Below are positions 36,380 to 47,564 of a stretch of 64,000 bases of DNA, in pieces. The position numbers were made by a program, and so were the translations under genes. Under the pieces are notes generated by a model that worked only from the letters and a program-made list of their open reading frames with translations, was not told the origin of the DNA and made no database searches. Position 1 is the first letter of the stretch, and every line of letters begins with the position of its first letter. Origin of the DNA: Diphasiastrum complanatum (lineage: Eukaryota > Streptophyta > Lycopodiopsida > Lycopodiales > Lycopodiaceae); contig CM055113.1 of NCBI GenBank assembly GCA_029204225.1, forward strand, positions 571,973 through 635,972, written 5' to 3'.

Positions 36380-37830
36380 GAATTTGGATTCTTCTGTAAA
36401 ACCATTGGAAAAGTTGCAGTATATAGCTGTTTTTTGTGCCTGTCCCGCCATGTTGTGTACTTTTATGAAATGTCGCTCTTGCTTGCCAATGAGATTTTTC
36501 CATTCCTTGCGATGACCATATGCTAAGACTTCCACTATTTCTTGCAAAGAATGTCGAATGATGTCGTAATATGTGCTGCATGTCATAAAAACATAATCTA
36601 AATTAGTACCAAAAGCATCTAATTTAATTGCACATATTTGTCTATCGTAGTGTAAAATCAAAATCTTACCATATAATGTGTTATCAACACCCCATCCACA
36701 AATTCATTGGTTGTTTTCTGTATCATTTGAACATCAATATTTGAAAATTTATCTTTTCTCAAGTATGTCACCATGTTGTCTAACTTTTTCCAAACTTCTA
36801 CTTTGTTTAAGTTGCTGCAATAATTTCTTTCCAAACTGTGTATTGAACCTTAGATTGTTTGCCAGAATAATTTGATAAAAATCTTCGAGCTTTAGATCCT
36901 CCAATGCTCGGCTTGCATGGAATATTTCCTGTTTTACCTGATAGCTTGTCATCTTTTTTTATTTTAACGTGGCCTTTATGTAAGTCTGCTTTGGACAACA
37001 CATCCTCTAATCTAGAAATAGCTTCTTTTGCAGAGGCCTCTGGCTTGGAATTCCATGCAAACAAGATGTGAAGATATATTGTTTTTTCTATAATACGCAC
37101 CTCCGCATGCAATGTACAAATATGAACATTTCGTAGTTGAATCGGTAGTATAGGTTTCCAATTAGGATCTTCTTGATCTCTTGATATTTGATGTTCTATT
37201 AAATATCCATGAGAGAATGTTATGGTCTTCTTTCAGCACCCATAAGAGAATACAAAAACGTGATTAGCCTCATAATATTAACACATAGAAGATTTTAGAT
37301 ATGAAATCCATATTCAAATGATTATCCCTATTTATTATGTGAAGGAACTGCTATACTTGAAATGCTGCCAACCACCAGAAATCATTTTCTGATTGAACAC
37401 TGAAATTGAGGCCTTCTGAGTCTTCTGAATTTGAAAGTGCTCCATTTATGATTGTGAGACAGACTATTTCCATTTTTTGTCCTTTTATAATTTCAGACTC
37501 ATCTAACTTGAGAACAACTATCAACTTGTTATTGACATTCTCATTTGTAATACCGTAAAATCTTAGAGGAAATGGCAGGAGCTGAAGCTTTCAGCTTCTT
37601 GGATGGATTCAACGATTATTTCCTTGTTAAAATAGCCCCTAAAGATAATGAATAATCAAATGTTTCCATTATATTAACTATAGAAATTCCATTTGATAGA
37701 TGTAAGAAATTACTGCCAAATAAAGTACCTACCTTATCACCCTCCTTGAAAGTGATGTGAAAATTGTCAACTAGTCTCGATGTTTTATTTGGCATTTTTG
37801 GAGGCCAAAGTGAAATCTCAACTTAAATAT
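36380..37830 (-). pseudogene. Transposase-like gene of two-gene element, copy C
   Basis: Minus strand. An upstream exon near 37740-37800 ('PNKTSRLVDNFHITFKEGDK') ends at a GTAGGT donor. An exon to about 37376 gives 'LRFYGITNENVNN', 'VLKLDESEIIKGQK' and 'LNFSVQSENDFWWLAAFQ'. The next exon has lost about 230 bp that in B encode the GDLK...PCLFC core, so the copy is dead. 'AEVRIIEKTIYLHILFAW', 'KAISRLEDVLSKADLHK' and the last exon ('YYDIIRHSLQEIVEVLAYGH', 36580-36400) remain. The 5' exons are cut off by Copia near 37830. Confidence 0.65.
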
Positions 37831-38407
37831 AATTTTATATTTTTCAACAAGGCTCTGAATGGTTTTATTGGTATTTTTAGCAAGTACATAAGTGGATGAG
37901 ATCATTTTTGGACCCATTCTTATTGGCCAATTTTGGTACATTGCATTTGGACCATAATTTCTAGGTTTTTGGCTAAGTACCTAGAAGTTGTCATTTTAGA
38001 GCATAGTTGGAGTATAGGGCCAAATGACATTATGGTTGTTGTAAATAGCTATACTAGTGTGCAGAGCTCATATTTTTTCTCTTATTAAACATGAAGAACT
38101 CATCTTTGTTGATTCTATGTCCATCTCATTTCATTTTCTCATGTATCTTGAGTTTCTATGTGTAGAAAATTGATTTTCTTTTTGATCTTGATTCCACACG
38201 TGTGAAGGACAGTAGGTTGCTGCTATTATACAGACAAGGATAGTACCTTACTGTATTTTCATGTTGATGTTCAGATCTTAGTGATTTATGCAAGACTAGC
38301 ATGCTAAAATTGTTGATTTCTACTTTCTAACTAATTCTAGATGTGTTGATCAAATTGGACCAAGATCTAAGATCCATCAAGTGCGTTTTGAATCTTAAAT
38401 TTTAACA
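37831..38407 (+). mobile_element. Copia LTR (5'), left end uncertain
   Basis: Sequence between element C and the PBS (38408-38419, 'tggtattagagc'). It ends '...ttaaattttaaca', a proper LTR end. I could not fix the left TG end. Confidence 0.5.
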
Positions 38408-41345
38408 TGGTATTAGAGCAAATTTCAGGCCAAATTTGGAGATTCAACTAAATCTAGTGGTGGATTTGAGGGCGCCATAGATTTTTTGTGGATTTGGGGG
38501 CTCTACACACTCAAATCAAGCATTTGGAAGTATAGAAAGTGGATCTTTGTGATCCTATCATCATATTAGGTCAAATCACTTGTAGTAGGCCAATTTATGA
38601 AACCAATTACTGGAATGTGGAGACAAAAATTGCCTAGGGTAGAGAATCATACATTCTAGTAGATGTCATATCAAGATTTTAGCTTTTGCATCTAGATTCT
38701 TCTTGATACAATATCTTGTATTTTTGGAGAAATCCTAAATTTGGTAGGATCTCTTGATTTTCAGGTTGTTCCATATCTTTGTGATATGTTCCATATCTTT
38801 GTGATTTCTTCTTGAGTTTCATTTGTTGATTCTAAGAGAATTGCGTTGGAACAGGTTCAAAGAGAAGATCAAATCATTGCAACATGGCAACCTCAAGTGG
38901 CTTCATGTTGGAAGGCAATGATAGGCTTACCTCAATCAACTATTCTACTTGGAAGGTGAGGATGGAGTCCTTATTAGAGATGAATGAGTTGATGGAGATT
39001 GTGGCAGGTGTGGAGGAGAGGCCTTTAGCACTCCAAGATTAGTTGAGGTATGACAAGAGAGCTAAAAGAGCTTTACACATGATAAAGATGAATGTTATAG
39101 TCTATGGGCTTCTCAAGGAAGCTGGTAAGTGCACATCATCTTTTGAGGCTTGGGAAGCTTTGAACAAGCTTTATGAATCCAAGTCTACATCTAGGGTTCT
39201 AACCCTGAGAAGACAAGTCTTTTCTTGTATGCAAAAGAAGGAAGAGAGTGATCATGCTTTTGTTTTGAGGGTTAAAGCATTCAATGATGAGCTAGCATGT
39301 ATTGATGAGAGCATTAAGGAGATAGAACTTGTTGAAGTTGTTCGTAATGGCTTGTTGGATGTTCATGCTAATCTTGTTCAAAGTTTTGCTATTCAAGAAT
39401 ACTTTGCCAAGCATGGTGGATTTTCAAGAGATTTTGGTGAATGAGGAGTTTAGGCCTCAATCAAGAGGAGGTGGATCTACATCTACATCTCAAGTTGATG
39501 GAGAGGAGACTATGTTCATCAAAGGAAAATTCAAGGGCAAAGGCAAAATAAAGTGGTCAAAGGGTCAAGATCAAGGTGAGCCTTCATCTTTTGTTAAGAA
39601 GAAGAAATATAGGTCAAATTTGAAGTGCTTTTTTCGTGGAATTAAAGGGCATTTTGCTAGTGATTGCTTCAAGAAGAAGAGAGATCAAGGTGAGAAGCAA
39701 GCAAACCTAACTATTGTTGAAGATTGTGTTGATGAACAAATCTCAAATGATGCTTTTGTTATGTCATCTTTGATGGTGAGTGTGCAATCAAAGGGATTGG
39801 CACAATTCATGTTTCCCTTTCTACTAATAGGAATCTGAATTTGAGAAATGTTTTGTTCATTCCTTCCATTACTAAGCACATTCTTAGTGTGAGTCAATTG
39901 CTTGATAAGGAATTCAAGATGGAGTTTGTTGGTGGTGGTTGTTTGATCAAGAAAGAAGATGAATTGATTGCAAAGGGGAAAAGGCAAGGTAAAATTTTTA
40001 GACTTGATGCTTGTGTTGGATGTATGGCAAAAGAGGACATGTCAAATCAAGATGTATGGCACAAGATATCAGGGCATCTCAACTTCAAGTCATTGGAGGT
40101 GATGGCAAAGAGGCAAGTTGTTTTTGGTCTTCCTAAATATTTGTCAAGCATTACTCATGTTGTGAGCAATGTGCACTATCTAAGTCACATAGGCTACCTT
40201 ACAAGAGATCTTCATCAAGATCAAGTAAGCCTTTCCAACTTGTGCATTTGGATATTCATGGTTTATCTACCATTGGAATTAGTGGTGCTAAGATGTATGT
40301 TACATTCATTGATGATTTTAGTAGATTTTGTTGGGTATATCTACTAAAGAGCAAAGATGAGGTGTTTGATGTCTTTTTCAAGTTCAAGATTTGAAGAGAA
40401 GTTCAATATGCCACAAAAATCAAGTTCTCGAGGAGTGACAATGGTGGAGAGTACATATCTAGCAAGTTCAAGGTGTTTTGTGAAGAACATGGGATCAAGA
40501 GGGAGTACACAAGCCCAAGGACACCACAACAAAATGAAGTGGCCAAGACGAAGACTAGGAATTTATGTGAAGGTGCCAAAGCCATGACGTTAGATGCAAA
40601 TCTTCCTAAATCCTTTGGGATCAATCTTTATTGTGTGCTAATTTTTTTTGCAATGATGGTCAAGTGTGGTATTGGATGGAAAAGTATTTGAAAAGTTGGA
40701 GGCAACAATCAAGATATTGATGATATCAAGAGTTTGAGGTGCATGATCTTGGTCTTTTGGTCTTTTGCAATATATCTTGGGAATAGAGGTATTTAGGACT
40801 TTTCAATCTACTTAAATATGTCAAGAGAAGTATGCTCATTCTATTATAAAAAGATTTCATATGGTAGATGCAAAGCCTTGTGATACACCGAAGGAGTCAA
40901 ATGTAAAGCTAACTTATAAGAGGTAATGAAAGATCCATCGAGGACATTACTCTATATAGAAAGCTGGTTGGTTCACTCATATATCTAACCATCATAAGAA
41001 CTGATCTAAGTTATTGTGTTGGTATATTAAGCCAATTTATGCAAGATCCTAGTGCATTGGAAGCTAGGAAATAGGGTTTTGAGATATATCTTGGGAACTC
41101 AAGATGGAGGATTAATTTCCAACGTTTTACCTTTACCTCCAGGCTTTAATACTAGCTTTTGGGAATGCAAGAGGAGTGTTGGCTTCTCATGTTGTGATGT
41201 TGGATACTGCACTTCCATGCGTAAAATTTATGATAATATCATGCTAACCTAGAGTTTTTGTTGCAATGAAAGCACTCTAAAGATGTGGTAGATGAGCTAT
41301 TGTTTGGAGGAGAGCTCAAATGAAATTAAATGTGTAAGTTATACA
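38408..41345 (+). mobile_element. Copia copy C, gag-pol with RT deletion
   Basis: PBS at 38408 (one mismatch: tggtattagagc), gag from ATG 38884 ('MATSSGFMLEGNDRL', 'ALHMIKMNVIVYGLL'), zinc knuckle near 39640 ('CFFRGIKGHFASDCFKKK', first Cys pair altered), 'MRNVLFIPSITKHILSVSQL' at 39841. Uninterrupted at 40066 ('agatatcagggcatctc'), the site that carries the LTR-like insertion in the other copies. Integrase decayed; about 225 bp lost near 40690; RT core missing. No 3' LTR recognised. Confidence 0.8.
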
Positions 41346-43385
41346 TAGTGAATGATTCAAAATCCATAAGAAACCATACTTAAAAGAATATGTATTTACC
41401 AAAGCAAACATGCTCCCAATTTCAGGCTCTTCCTTGAGTTCTGACTTCATGAACACCTTTGCATTGTTGCAAAGCAAGGCTAAAACAGTTTACATAAGTA
41501 GCCCATCTTCTTGCAGCGTTGGCTTTCAATGGCACTGAAAGTGCATCCTATCATGACAAATACTAAAACTATCCGGTAGAAAACTTCCATATAATGTTAT
41601 GCGGTTGAATTATTGGTTTGAAACATCCTATTCATGAGTATATAGAATACATCCAGAGGAATGGCTTGGGGATTAGTTTGTGCAGATGGCGCACAGATCT
41701 ACCGCAGCCTGTTCGTTAAGCAGTTGAAAAATTATAAATGAAATGGTCCAAAGTTAAAACGTGACGAACTTGTAATCATTGTAAAGACGAAATTTAAATG
41801 AAATTCTTCAGACATCAAAATCGTTTTGCTCCACTGCGGTAAATGTGCATCTTATCATGACAAATAGTTCATATTCGGTAAACGATGCTCTGCTCTTGAA
41901 TCATTGTTTTGATAAATGCTATACATTATTATATGTTGCCTTGTGCGAAACACAGGCAGTCAAATGGGGTTTGTATTGTTCGAAAGTAACCAATTATCTT
42001 AAGAAGACTGTTCGTCTAGCAAGCGATGAACCAAATTACGCATCCCACATTTCTTCATTATTTCATTAAAATTTACTTGTCTAACCATCATCTAATACTA
42101 GGGAGATATATGTTACATTTTAATCTGTAACCAAAAGTTATGCACTTGAACACTGATTCAAACACAACTTCTTCTGAGGTTATGCTTTTCAATTGAACTG
42201 CCGACTGCAATATTTGATCTAACATAATGCTCGCTTTAAGAAGAAACATCCTTCGTACGGCAATTCCAGAGGGTTAGTTCCTGCCAAAATAGGTAGATAC
42301 TCTTGAAGGTACGAGATCTAAGAGTCGGTTTCCAGATCATGCCTTACAAAATACATTGCCGGAGTGCGCGCAAAACCAGCGGAGTTTGCTAGAACGTGCT
42401 GGATCGAAGCAGAGGGTACAGTGTTCCTCTGCAAAAACGGCGTCCATTGCTGCAGATCCGAAGATGAAACGGTGATAGCCATGAGTAGGACCTGGATAAT
42501 AATCAACATCCAAAAGGATCCAGACGATGCGAGGTTGCTTTCTGAGAATACGGCTAGAAAATCCATAGGAATGTTCACTGTATTTGTGAGTCGATCTCAG
42601 TCAAATTGCTCTGCTAGAGAAATTTGAAGCAAACGGCAAATCACGTAGTTCAAGGTTGTTCCGTACTCTGGTGTACCCAGGAAATGTGTTTCGGAACGAT
42701 TCGACTCAAGGACGAGACTCTCAGTAATAACGTACTGATAGTTGTCAAGCTTTTACTTTAAGTTCAAATGCCCGGCCATTAAAAAAACAAGGTCTTTCAT
42801 TCATATACGAGAGGATTTATGAGGCCGAAGATTGAGTCCAGTGAATTGAAAAAGTGAAGTAGTTTGTTTCACGAACTACTTACAGCATGCATTCGCATGG
42901 ATTGCAGCTACGACCACGCACAACAACGACAAGCTTCCTTGCCAAAGCTCACTCAGATATGAATCTCTTACTTCTTCTTCTCCAACTAGTGTGCTTGAGT
43001 AACAACATAGAATGTAACGCTTGAATACACAATTAACATTCAAAGATACATATATACTAGTCAGAGGGAGTGGGCGATTCTTTGATATCAGAGCTCAATT
43101 CACCCCGGTCTTGAAATTAAAGCACAAGCACAGATGATGTTCTTCAAAGACGTCCAATTCTAGCAAACCAATGTCGTTAGAGAATGTATGTGACGTGAAA
43201 ATGCAGAAATATTCGTGGTTGAGAACTCGCGATCGGAAAGCAAAAGGAAAGCGCTGCGTCATATCTAGAAAGAAGCTCTGCAAAAGATAAGGATCGGCGC
43301 ATCAAAGAGTAGGTGACGAAACCACTGCTTTGGCCCGTGGTTGCCACATTGGCCCCACCCAAGAGGCCTATAGTGCCATGCAGCC
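40068..43385 (+). repeat. Segmental duplicate D2 (direct, with 25866-29455)
   Basis: Second copy of the Copia-pol plus signal-peptide-ORF block. Both ends of similarity fall inside unrelated sequence, which gives approximate duplication limits. Confidence 0.8.
42318..42578 (-). CDS. Conserved small ORF with signal-peptide-like N-terminus (D2)
   Basis: Duplicate of 28294-28554, open over all 86 codons, with Ser-Pro, Glu-Gly and Pro-Ala replacements and a similar number of silent differences. The internal GTAAGG donor is kept. The ORF could be selected or merely young. Confidence 0.45.
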   Translation of the reverse strand: MNIPMDFLAVFSESNLASSGSFWMLIIIQVLLMAITVSSSDLQQWTPFLQRNTVPSASIQHVLANSAGFARTPAMYFVRHDLETDS

Positions 43386-43505
43386 TTGTAGTTTGACCGT
43401 CCCATTGGCCCCACCCAAGAGACTTATAATACCATGTAGCCTTGTAATGGGACTCACGCAAGAGACGTATAATGCTATGTAGCCTTGTAGTTTGACGGTC
43501 GAGGT
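43345..43505. repeat. Degenerate ~60-bp tandem repeat
   Basis: Units of the form 'ggccccacccaagag.cttatagtgccatg.agccttgtag' occur about two and a half times; absent from D1, where only one unit is present (29405-29450). Confidence 0.6.
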
Positions 43506-43745
43506 TGCCTGTCATGTTTTTCTTTAGTGATGGTTGGATAAACCATTTGACCTTCACATCTGAAATGACATTTAATATTTTAGAGATGGGGTATAGATTT
43601 CAAAGATGAGCCGCCAAGTTCGAAGGACTAAAAGTTGAATCTTGAATGTCAAAATTTGTGCTGAAATTTTTATGAAGTTTCAAGTGATGTGTATAATATA
43701 TTTATTGTGAATCTATACAAGTAAAAGAACAAAGGCACATGTCAC

Positions 43746-43900
43746 CCTGGAAAACTCTCATTGATCCAGGAGTACGGGGTAATTAGTGGGCCCCCCCAAG
43801 ATTGGAAGAGACTCGGATTACTCCCGTAAGGACAGTGTGGGTCCTTCCCTCACTGGGGCGTCTTCGCTGGACCAATCCCTAGTCGAAACTTGTCCAAACA
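43746..43900. repeat. Dispersed ~150-bp repeat, copy 1
   Basis: Shares with 59168-59330 the blocks 'ggaaaactctcattgatcc', 'gtaagg.cagtgtgggtcctt' and 'ccaacagc/ccaaaca'. It could be a SINE or an LTR piece; no clear tRNA A/B boxes seen. Confidence 0.5.
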
Positions 43901-43938
<38 letters not shown>

Positions 43939-43960
43939 ATGTGTATATCTATATATATAT
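43901..43960. repeat. (AT)n/(GTAT)n microsatellite
   Basis: AT dinucleotides, then gtat units, then AT again. Confidence 0.9.
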
Positions 43961-44179
43961 TTAAACTTATGTACAGTTTTGCGCATGTGTATGGGTGCAC
44001 CCATGCATCCTCTTCCCGTCACCCATGCATGAGCTTTTTCTAACTAAAAAACTTGGGGAGGAGGATGCATGTATAAGGAATGTGCATATCCCCATACATT
44101 TGCACATTGTGTGCATTGAGGGGTGTACCCCAAAAAGATTCCTCACCCCTTTCCTCCCACTTAATAAATTCAAATACTT

Positions 44180-44450
44180 AAAGACTAGAATTTAAATACT
44201 TAAAGACTCCGATTTTTCCAAAGACTAGAATTTTTTCGAAGGCTCAAATTTTTCCAAAGACTCGATTTTTTCCAAAGACTCGAATGTTAGATGTTCGAGA
44301 TGCGAGATGTGCGAGATTGAACATCATCCAAAATCCAAATACTTGAAGACTCAATTTTTTCCAAAGACTAAAATTTTTTCGAAGGCTCGAATTTTTCCAA
44401 AGACTCGAATTTTCCAAAGACTCGAATATTAGATACTCGAGATGCGAGAT
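44180..44450. repeat. Palindrome-rich minisatellite, block 1
   Basis: About ten degenerate units of about 20 bp built on 'aaagactcgaattttttcc', followed by 'gatgcgagatgtgcgagat' twice (44301 and 44440). Confidence 0.8.
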
Positions 44451-44510
44451 GTGCGAGATCGGCCATCATCCAAATCATCGGCCGCCACCTAGATCGGCCT
44501 CCATTGCCCG

Positions 44511-45540
44511 TCAACGACGGGCACTCACAACTAGTATATATATATGTGTATATGTGTATATATTCCTGCTCATTGTCGACTTCGACATTCTGCTTCGTGT
44601 TGATAGCTGCATGGGCTTGTTGATCCTGCTCTTTCGTTTTGTTGTTGAACTCAAAATTTGACAGTCTTGGATGTCGTGATTTGTCCTTTTGCAGTACTTG
44701 CAGTGTAAATTTTTTTTGAGCAAGTTGCTGATTCTGGGATTGATTTTTCTTCTGTGACTACTTTTGATTGTTGTCATTTTTCTTGGCAACTTTCTTCTTC
44801 TGTTGCTTCTTTGTCTTCTTCTTGGAGAACAGAGCTTGCGAGTCATTGATGGAGGAAAAGGACGTTCCATTCCTTCGAGTTTCCTCCTACATGACTCTAG
44901 ATAAAGTTATTTCTAAGTGAGTGGAAATTATAATCACCCAGTTTTTATAAGAGGATGACAGACTAGACAATAAAGTCATTATAGCATCAAAATCTTCGAT
45001 TGCTGAATCTATGGCTGCCATATGCTCTAGTAGAGTCTTGAATTGATTTATATGATCGATTTTTCGAAAAAATTCCAGACTCAAATTTTTTGAGTCCTTC
45101 GGAAAAAAATTTGAGTCTCGATTTTGAGTCTCAAATTTTTTCGAACCAAATTCGAGTCTTTGAGTTTCAAATTTTTTGAGTCCTTCAGAAAAAAAATTGA
45201 GTCCTTTGAAAAAAATTCGAGACTGGTAGACTCAAATTTCCTTCGAAAAAAATTCGAGATTTTTCAAGACTCGAATTTTTTGAGTCTTTCGAAAAAAATT
45301 TGACTCTAATTTTTCTTTGGCCATCCTCCAAATTATCAGCCGCCACCTAGATCGGACTCTGCCAATGACGTGCACTTACAACTAGAAGAAGACGATCCAA
45401 AAGTAGAGTCCATTCTGGTATAGTTCGATATCGTTGGTAGCAACAATAACGAGATATTGTTGGCTACGCACTTGCTGAAATGAAGTCTTGGTAGAAAAAA
45501 GACTGAATCCGCAATGAAAATGCAGATTATTGAGTCACCC
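44511..45540 (-). mobile_element. Copia gag (minus strand), interrupted
   Basis: Start ATG near 45414 ('MDSTFGSSSSS'). Then block 2 of the minisatellite (45060-45320) interrupts, and gag resumes with 'FFRKIDHINQFKTLLEHMAA', 'SLSSSYKNWVIIISTHLE', a Lys-rich stretch and zinc knuckle 'CKYCKRTNHDIQDC' (44720-44680). The PBS complement is 45541-45552. Confidence 0.7.
45060..45320. repeat. Palindrome-rich minisatellite, block 2, inside gag
   Basis: Units such as 'gactcaaattttttgagtc' are themselves near-perfect palindromes; about ten degenerate units interrupt the gag frame. Confidence 0.8.
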
Positions 45541-45552
45541 GCTCTGATACCA
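45541..45552 (-). other. Primer binding site (complement), Copia
   Basis: 'gctctgatacca' followed by an LTR start 'tgtaggattt' at 45553. Pairs with the gag at 44511-45414 on the same strand. Confidence 0.8.
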
Positions 45553-46652
45553 TGTAGGATTTAGATGAAAAGCGTGGTGAGCAGTGGAAGTGGTGAGCAG
45601 ATGGTGATGAATTGGTAGTGTGCTAGTTACCAACAAGACAATTGAAGATTAATCTGATACTACAATGCACAATAGAACAAAAATAGTAGAACGATGCACT
45701 CTGATTAGATTACAAAAAACTGAGTACAATTCTTGAAGCTAGGTGCAAAACAATAGGCGCTCAAAAATCGCTTCAGCTGAAATCGTTGATGATCAGAAAT
45801 TAGAATCGTAACTAACTGATTCTAAACCTATCTTAACCACTGATCATTGTTGTAGAATAATGTCTGTACATTGTTACAAAGATGTTTGTCAGGGTGTTGT
45901 TAGCCGACTTTATGACACCAAAATCGGGCTAATTTTTAATTTTGGTATAGTATAGAAATTGGCATGTAAAAGCCACAAAATTCCAATGTAAACCAGCCCG
46001 CCCTTAAAGTGGCTAGACACGCTAATTAGTAGTAGATAACATATCTGTACAAACGGTCTAAGGAACCGTACAAAATATTGGACATAGGACAGATTTTGTA
46101 ATTAAGACCGAAGAAAAATGTCGGTCCATGTAGATAGAGGTCCCAGCCCGTCCGTAATGTGGCTAGAGAGAAATTACGGCCCTAGAATTGGCCTTTAAAT
46201 TTTTTGACGACCTTTAAAAAAAATCGGCCTACAATATAGTTTCGACTACTGTGCCAAAATATTGCAATGTACAGTGATTTTTGATACTAATATAAAAGCC
46301 AAAGAACTGTGTTTTTTAGGTTGTCGTTCAGTAAGGGAGAGAGGGCTCAGTCATCAAAATTACGGAATTATAACACGAAAATCAAATGGCTAAGGTTGAG
46401 GGGGCCTATGATGTGAAAAATTAAGAGGAGGGCCAATGATAAGGCCAAACTTATTAGCCACATGCCAAAAAGGACAATCACTTTTAATGCAAGAGGAGGC
46501 CTTATTTGGGATTTGGGGGTTCAAGTGATTGAAGGCCTCCATGAGGGGCTATTCTACATAGGACAATACCTTGGACAAGACTGGTGAAGGGCTGAGAAAA
46601 GACAGAAGGGAAACATAATGGCAAAATGAAGAAAATATGTGGGCTCCAGGCC
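45553..46652. mobile_element. LTR-like and flanking sequence
   Basis: Starts as the Copia LTR of the minus-strand element. From 45896 a 'tgttgttagccgac' begins what may be a different, plus-strand LTR leading to the TATA box at 46653. Ends not fixed. Confidence 0.4.
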
Positions 46653-46660
46653 TATAAAAG
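46653..46660 (+). promoter_or_regulatory. TATA box (TATAAAAG) of probable LTR promoter
   Basis: 'ggcctataaaagtgggc' has the look of an LTR U3 core promoter; about 750 bp downstream of a TGTTG start. Confidence 0.5.
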
Positions 46661-47560
46661 TGGGCATAGGTTCTGTTGAAGGAGGCTTTTGAAAAATCTT
46701 TGAAGGAGGCTTTTAAAAAATCTGTTATGAGGTTGAGGTTATGGTTGTGTGCAATGGATTCAAGCTCCCTTCCTTTTCACTGGATGCTGCAGGTTTTTGG
46801 TGTGGTCTTCACACTGTTGAATATGTTTGTTGAATATGTTTGGAGACTGGATAATATGGCCATAATCTGCCTCTGTTTTGTTAATTCTCTGGTTTCATAG
46901 CTATGGTGTTGAAGAATGTCATCCCTTAGTAGAGAATGCTGCTTCTTCCTCTGGGCTTTGAGAATTTGAGTCTCTACTAGACTACTCTGTGTGTGTGTTC
47001 TGGTTTAAGAGTAATGATGCTAAATTCTGTTCTCTGGAATCATGGTTACTACTCCTAAAATGTTTTGATAGGTCTTTGTGTATACTGTTAGGATGAAACT
47101 TTTCAGTATTATCAAGAGAATGTTGAGTATATTCTGTTTTTGAAGATGCAAGGCTGAGTTCTAGAGAATTACTCCTTCTATGCCCTATGGTTAAGTCAGA
47201 ACAGTTCATAGTTCTTTCTCCTTTGATTCACAAATGTTGTCTCATTAGCATTGAACCATGTTCTATTCTACTTCACATCAGTGGGAGGAGTATTATCATA
47301 TCATAAGAGAAGACAAGAGTGATTGTTAAAGCAGAGAAACACTGATTTGTTGAGATTTGCAGACCTTTCTTTCCCAGTCCTCATAATCTCTGCTGAAGAT
47401 TTCTCCATATGGTTGATCAGAGAAAAGTTAGTAAGAGGACTGAAGATATGTAAAGAAAAGTAAGCATGATTAAACCATCACTGGTTATGGCCACTCATAC
47501 CTTGGTCTTCAAGCAAACAAAAGTGTCCCTCTTGCCTTCCAGCTTATCTGCAGAACATTG
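46661..47560. other. Probable LTR R/U5 and leader, no gene seen
   Basis: T-rich with many 'ttctctg' phrases. No coding frame or tRNA-type PBS recognised. Confidence 0.35.
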
Positions 47561-47564
47561 AGCA

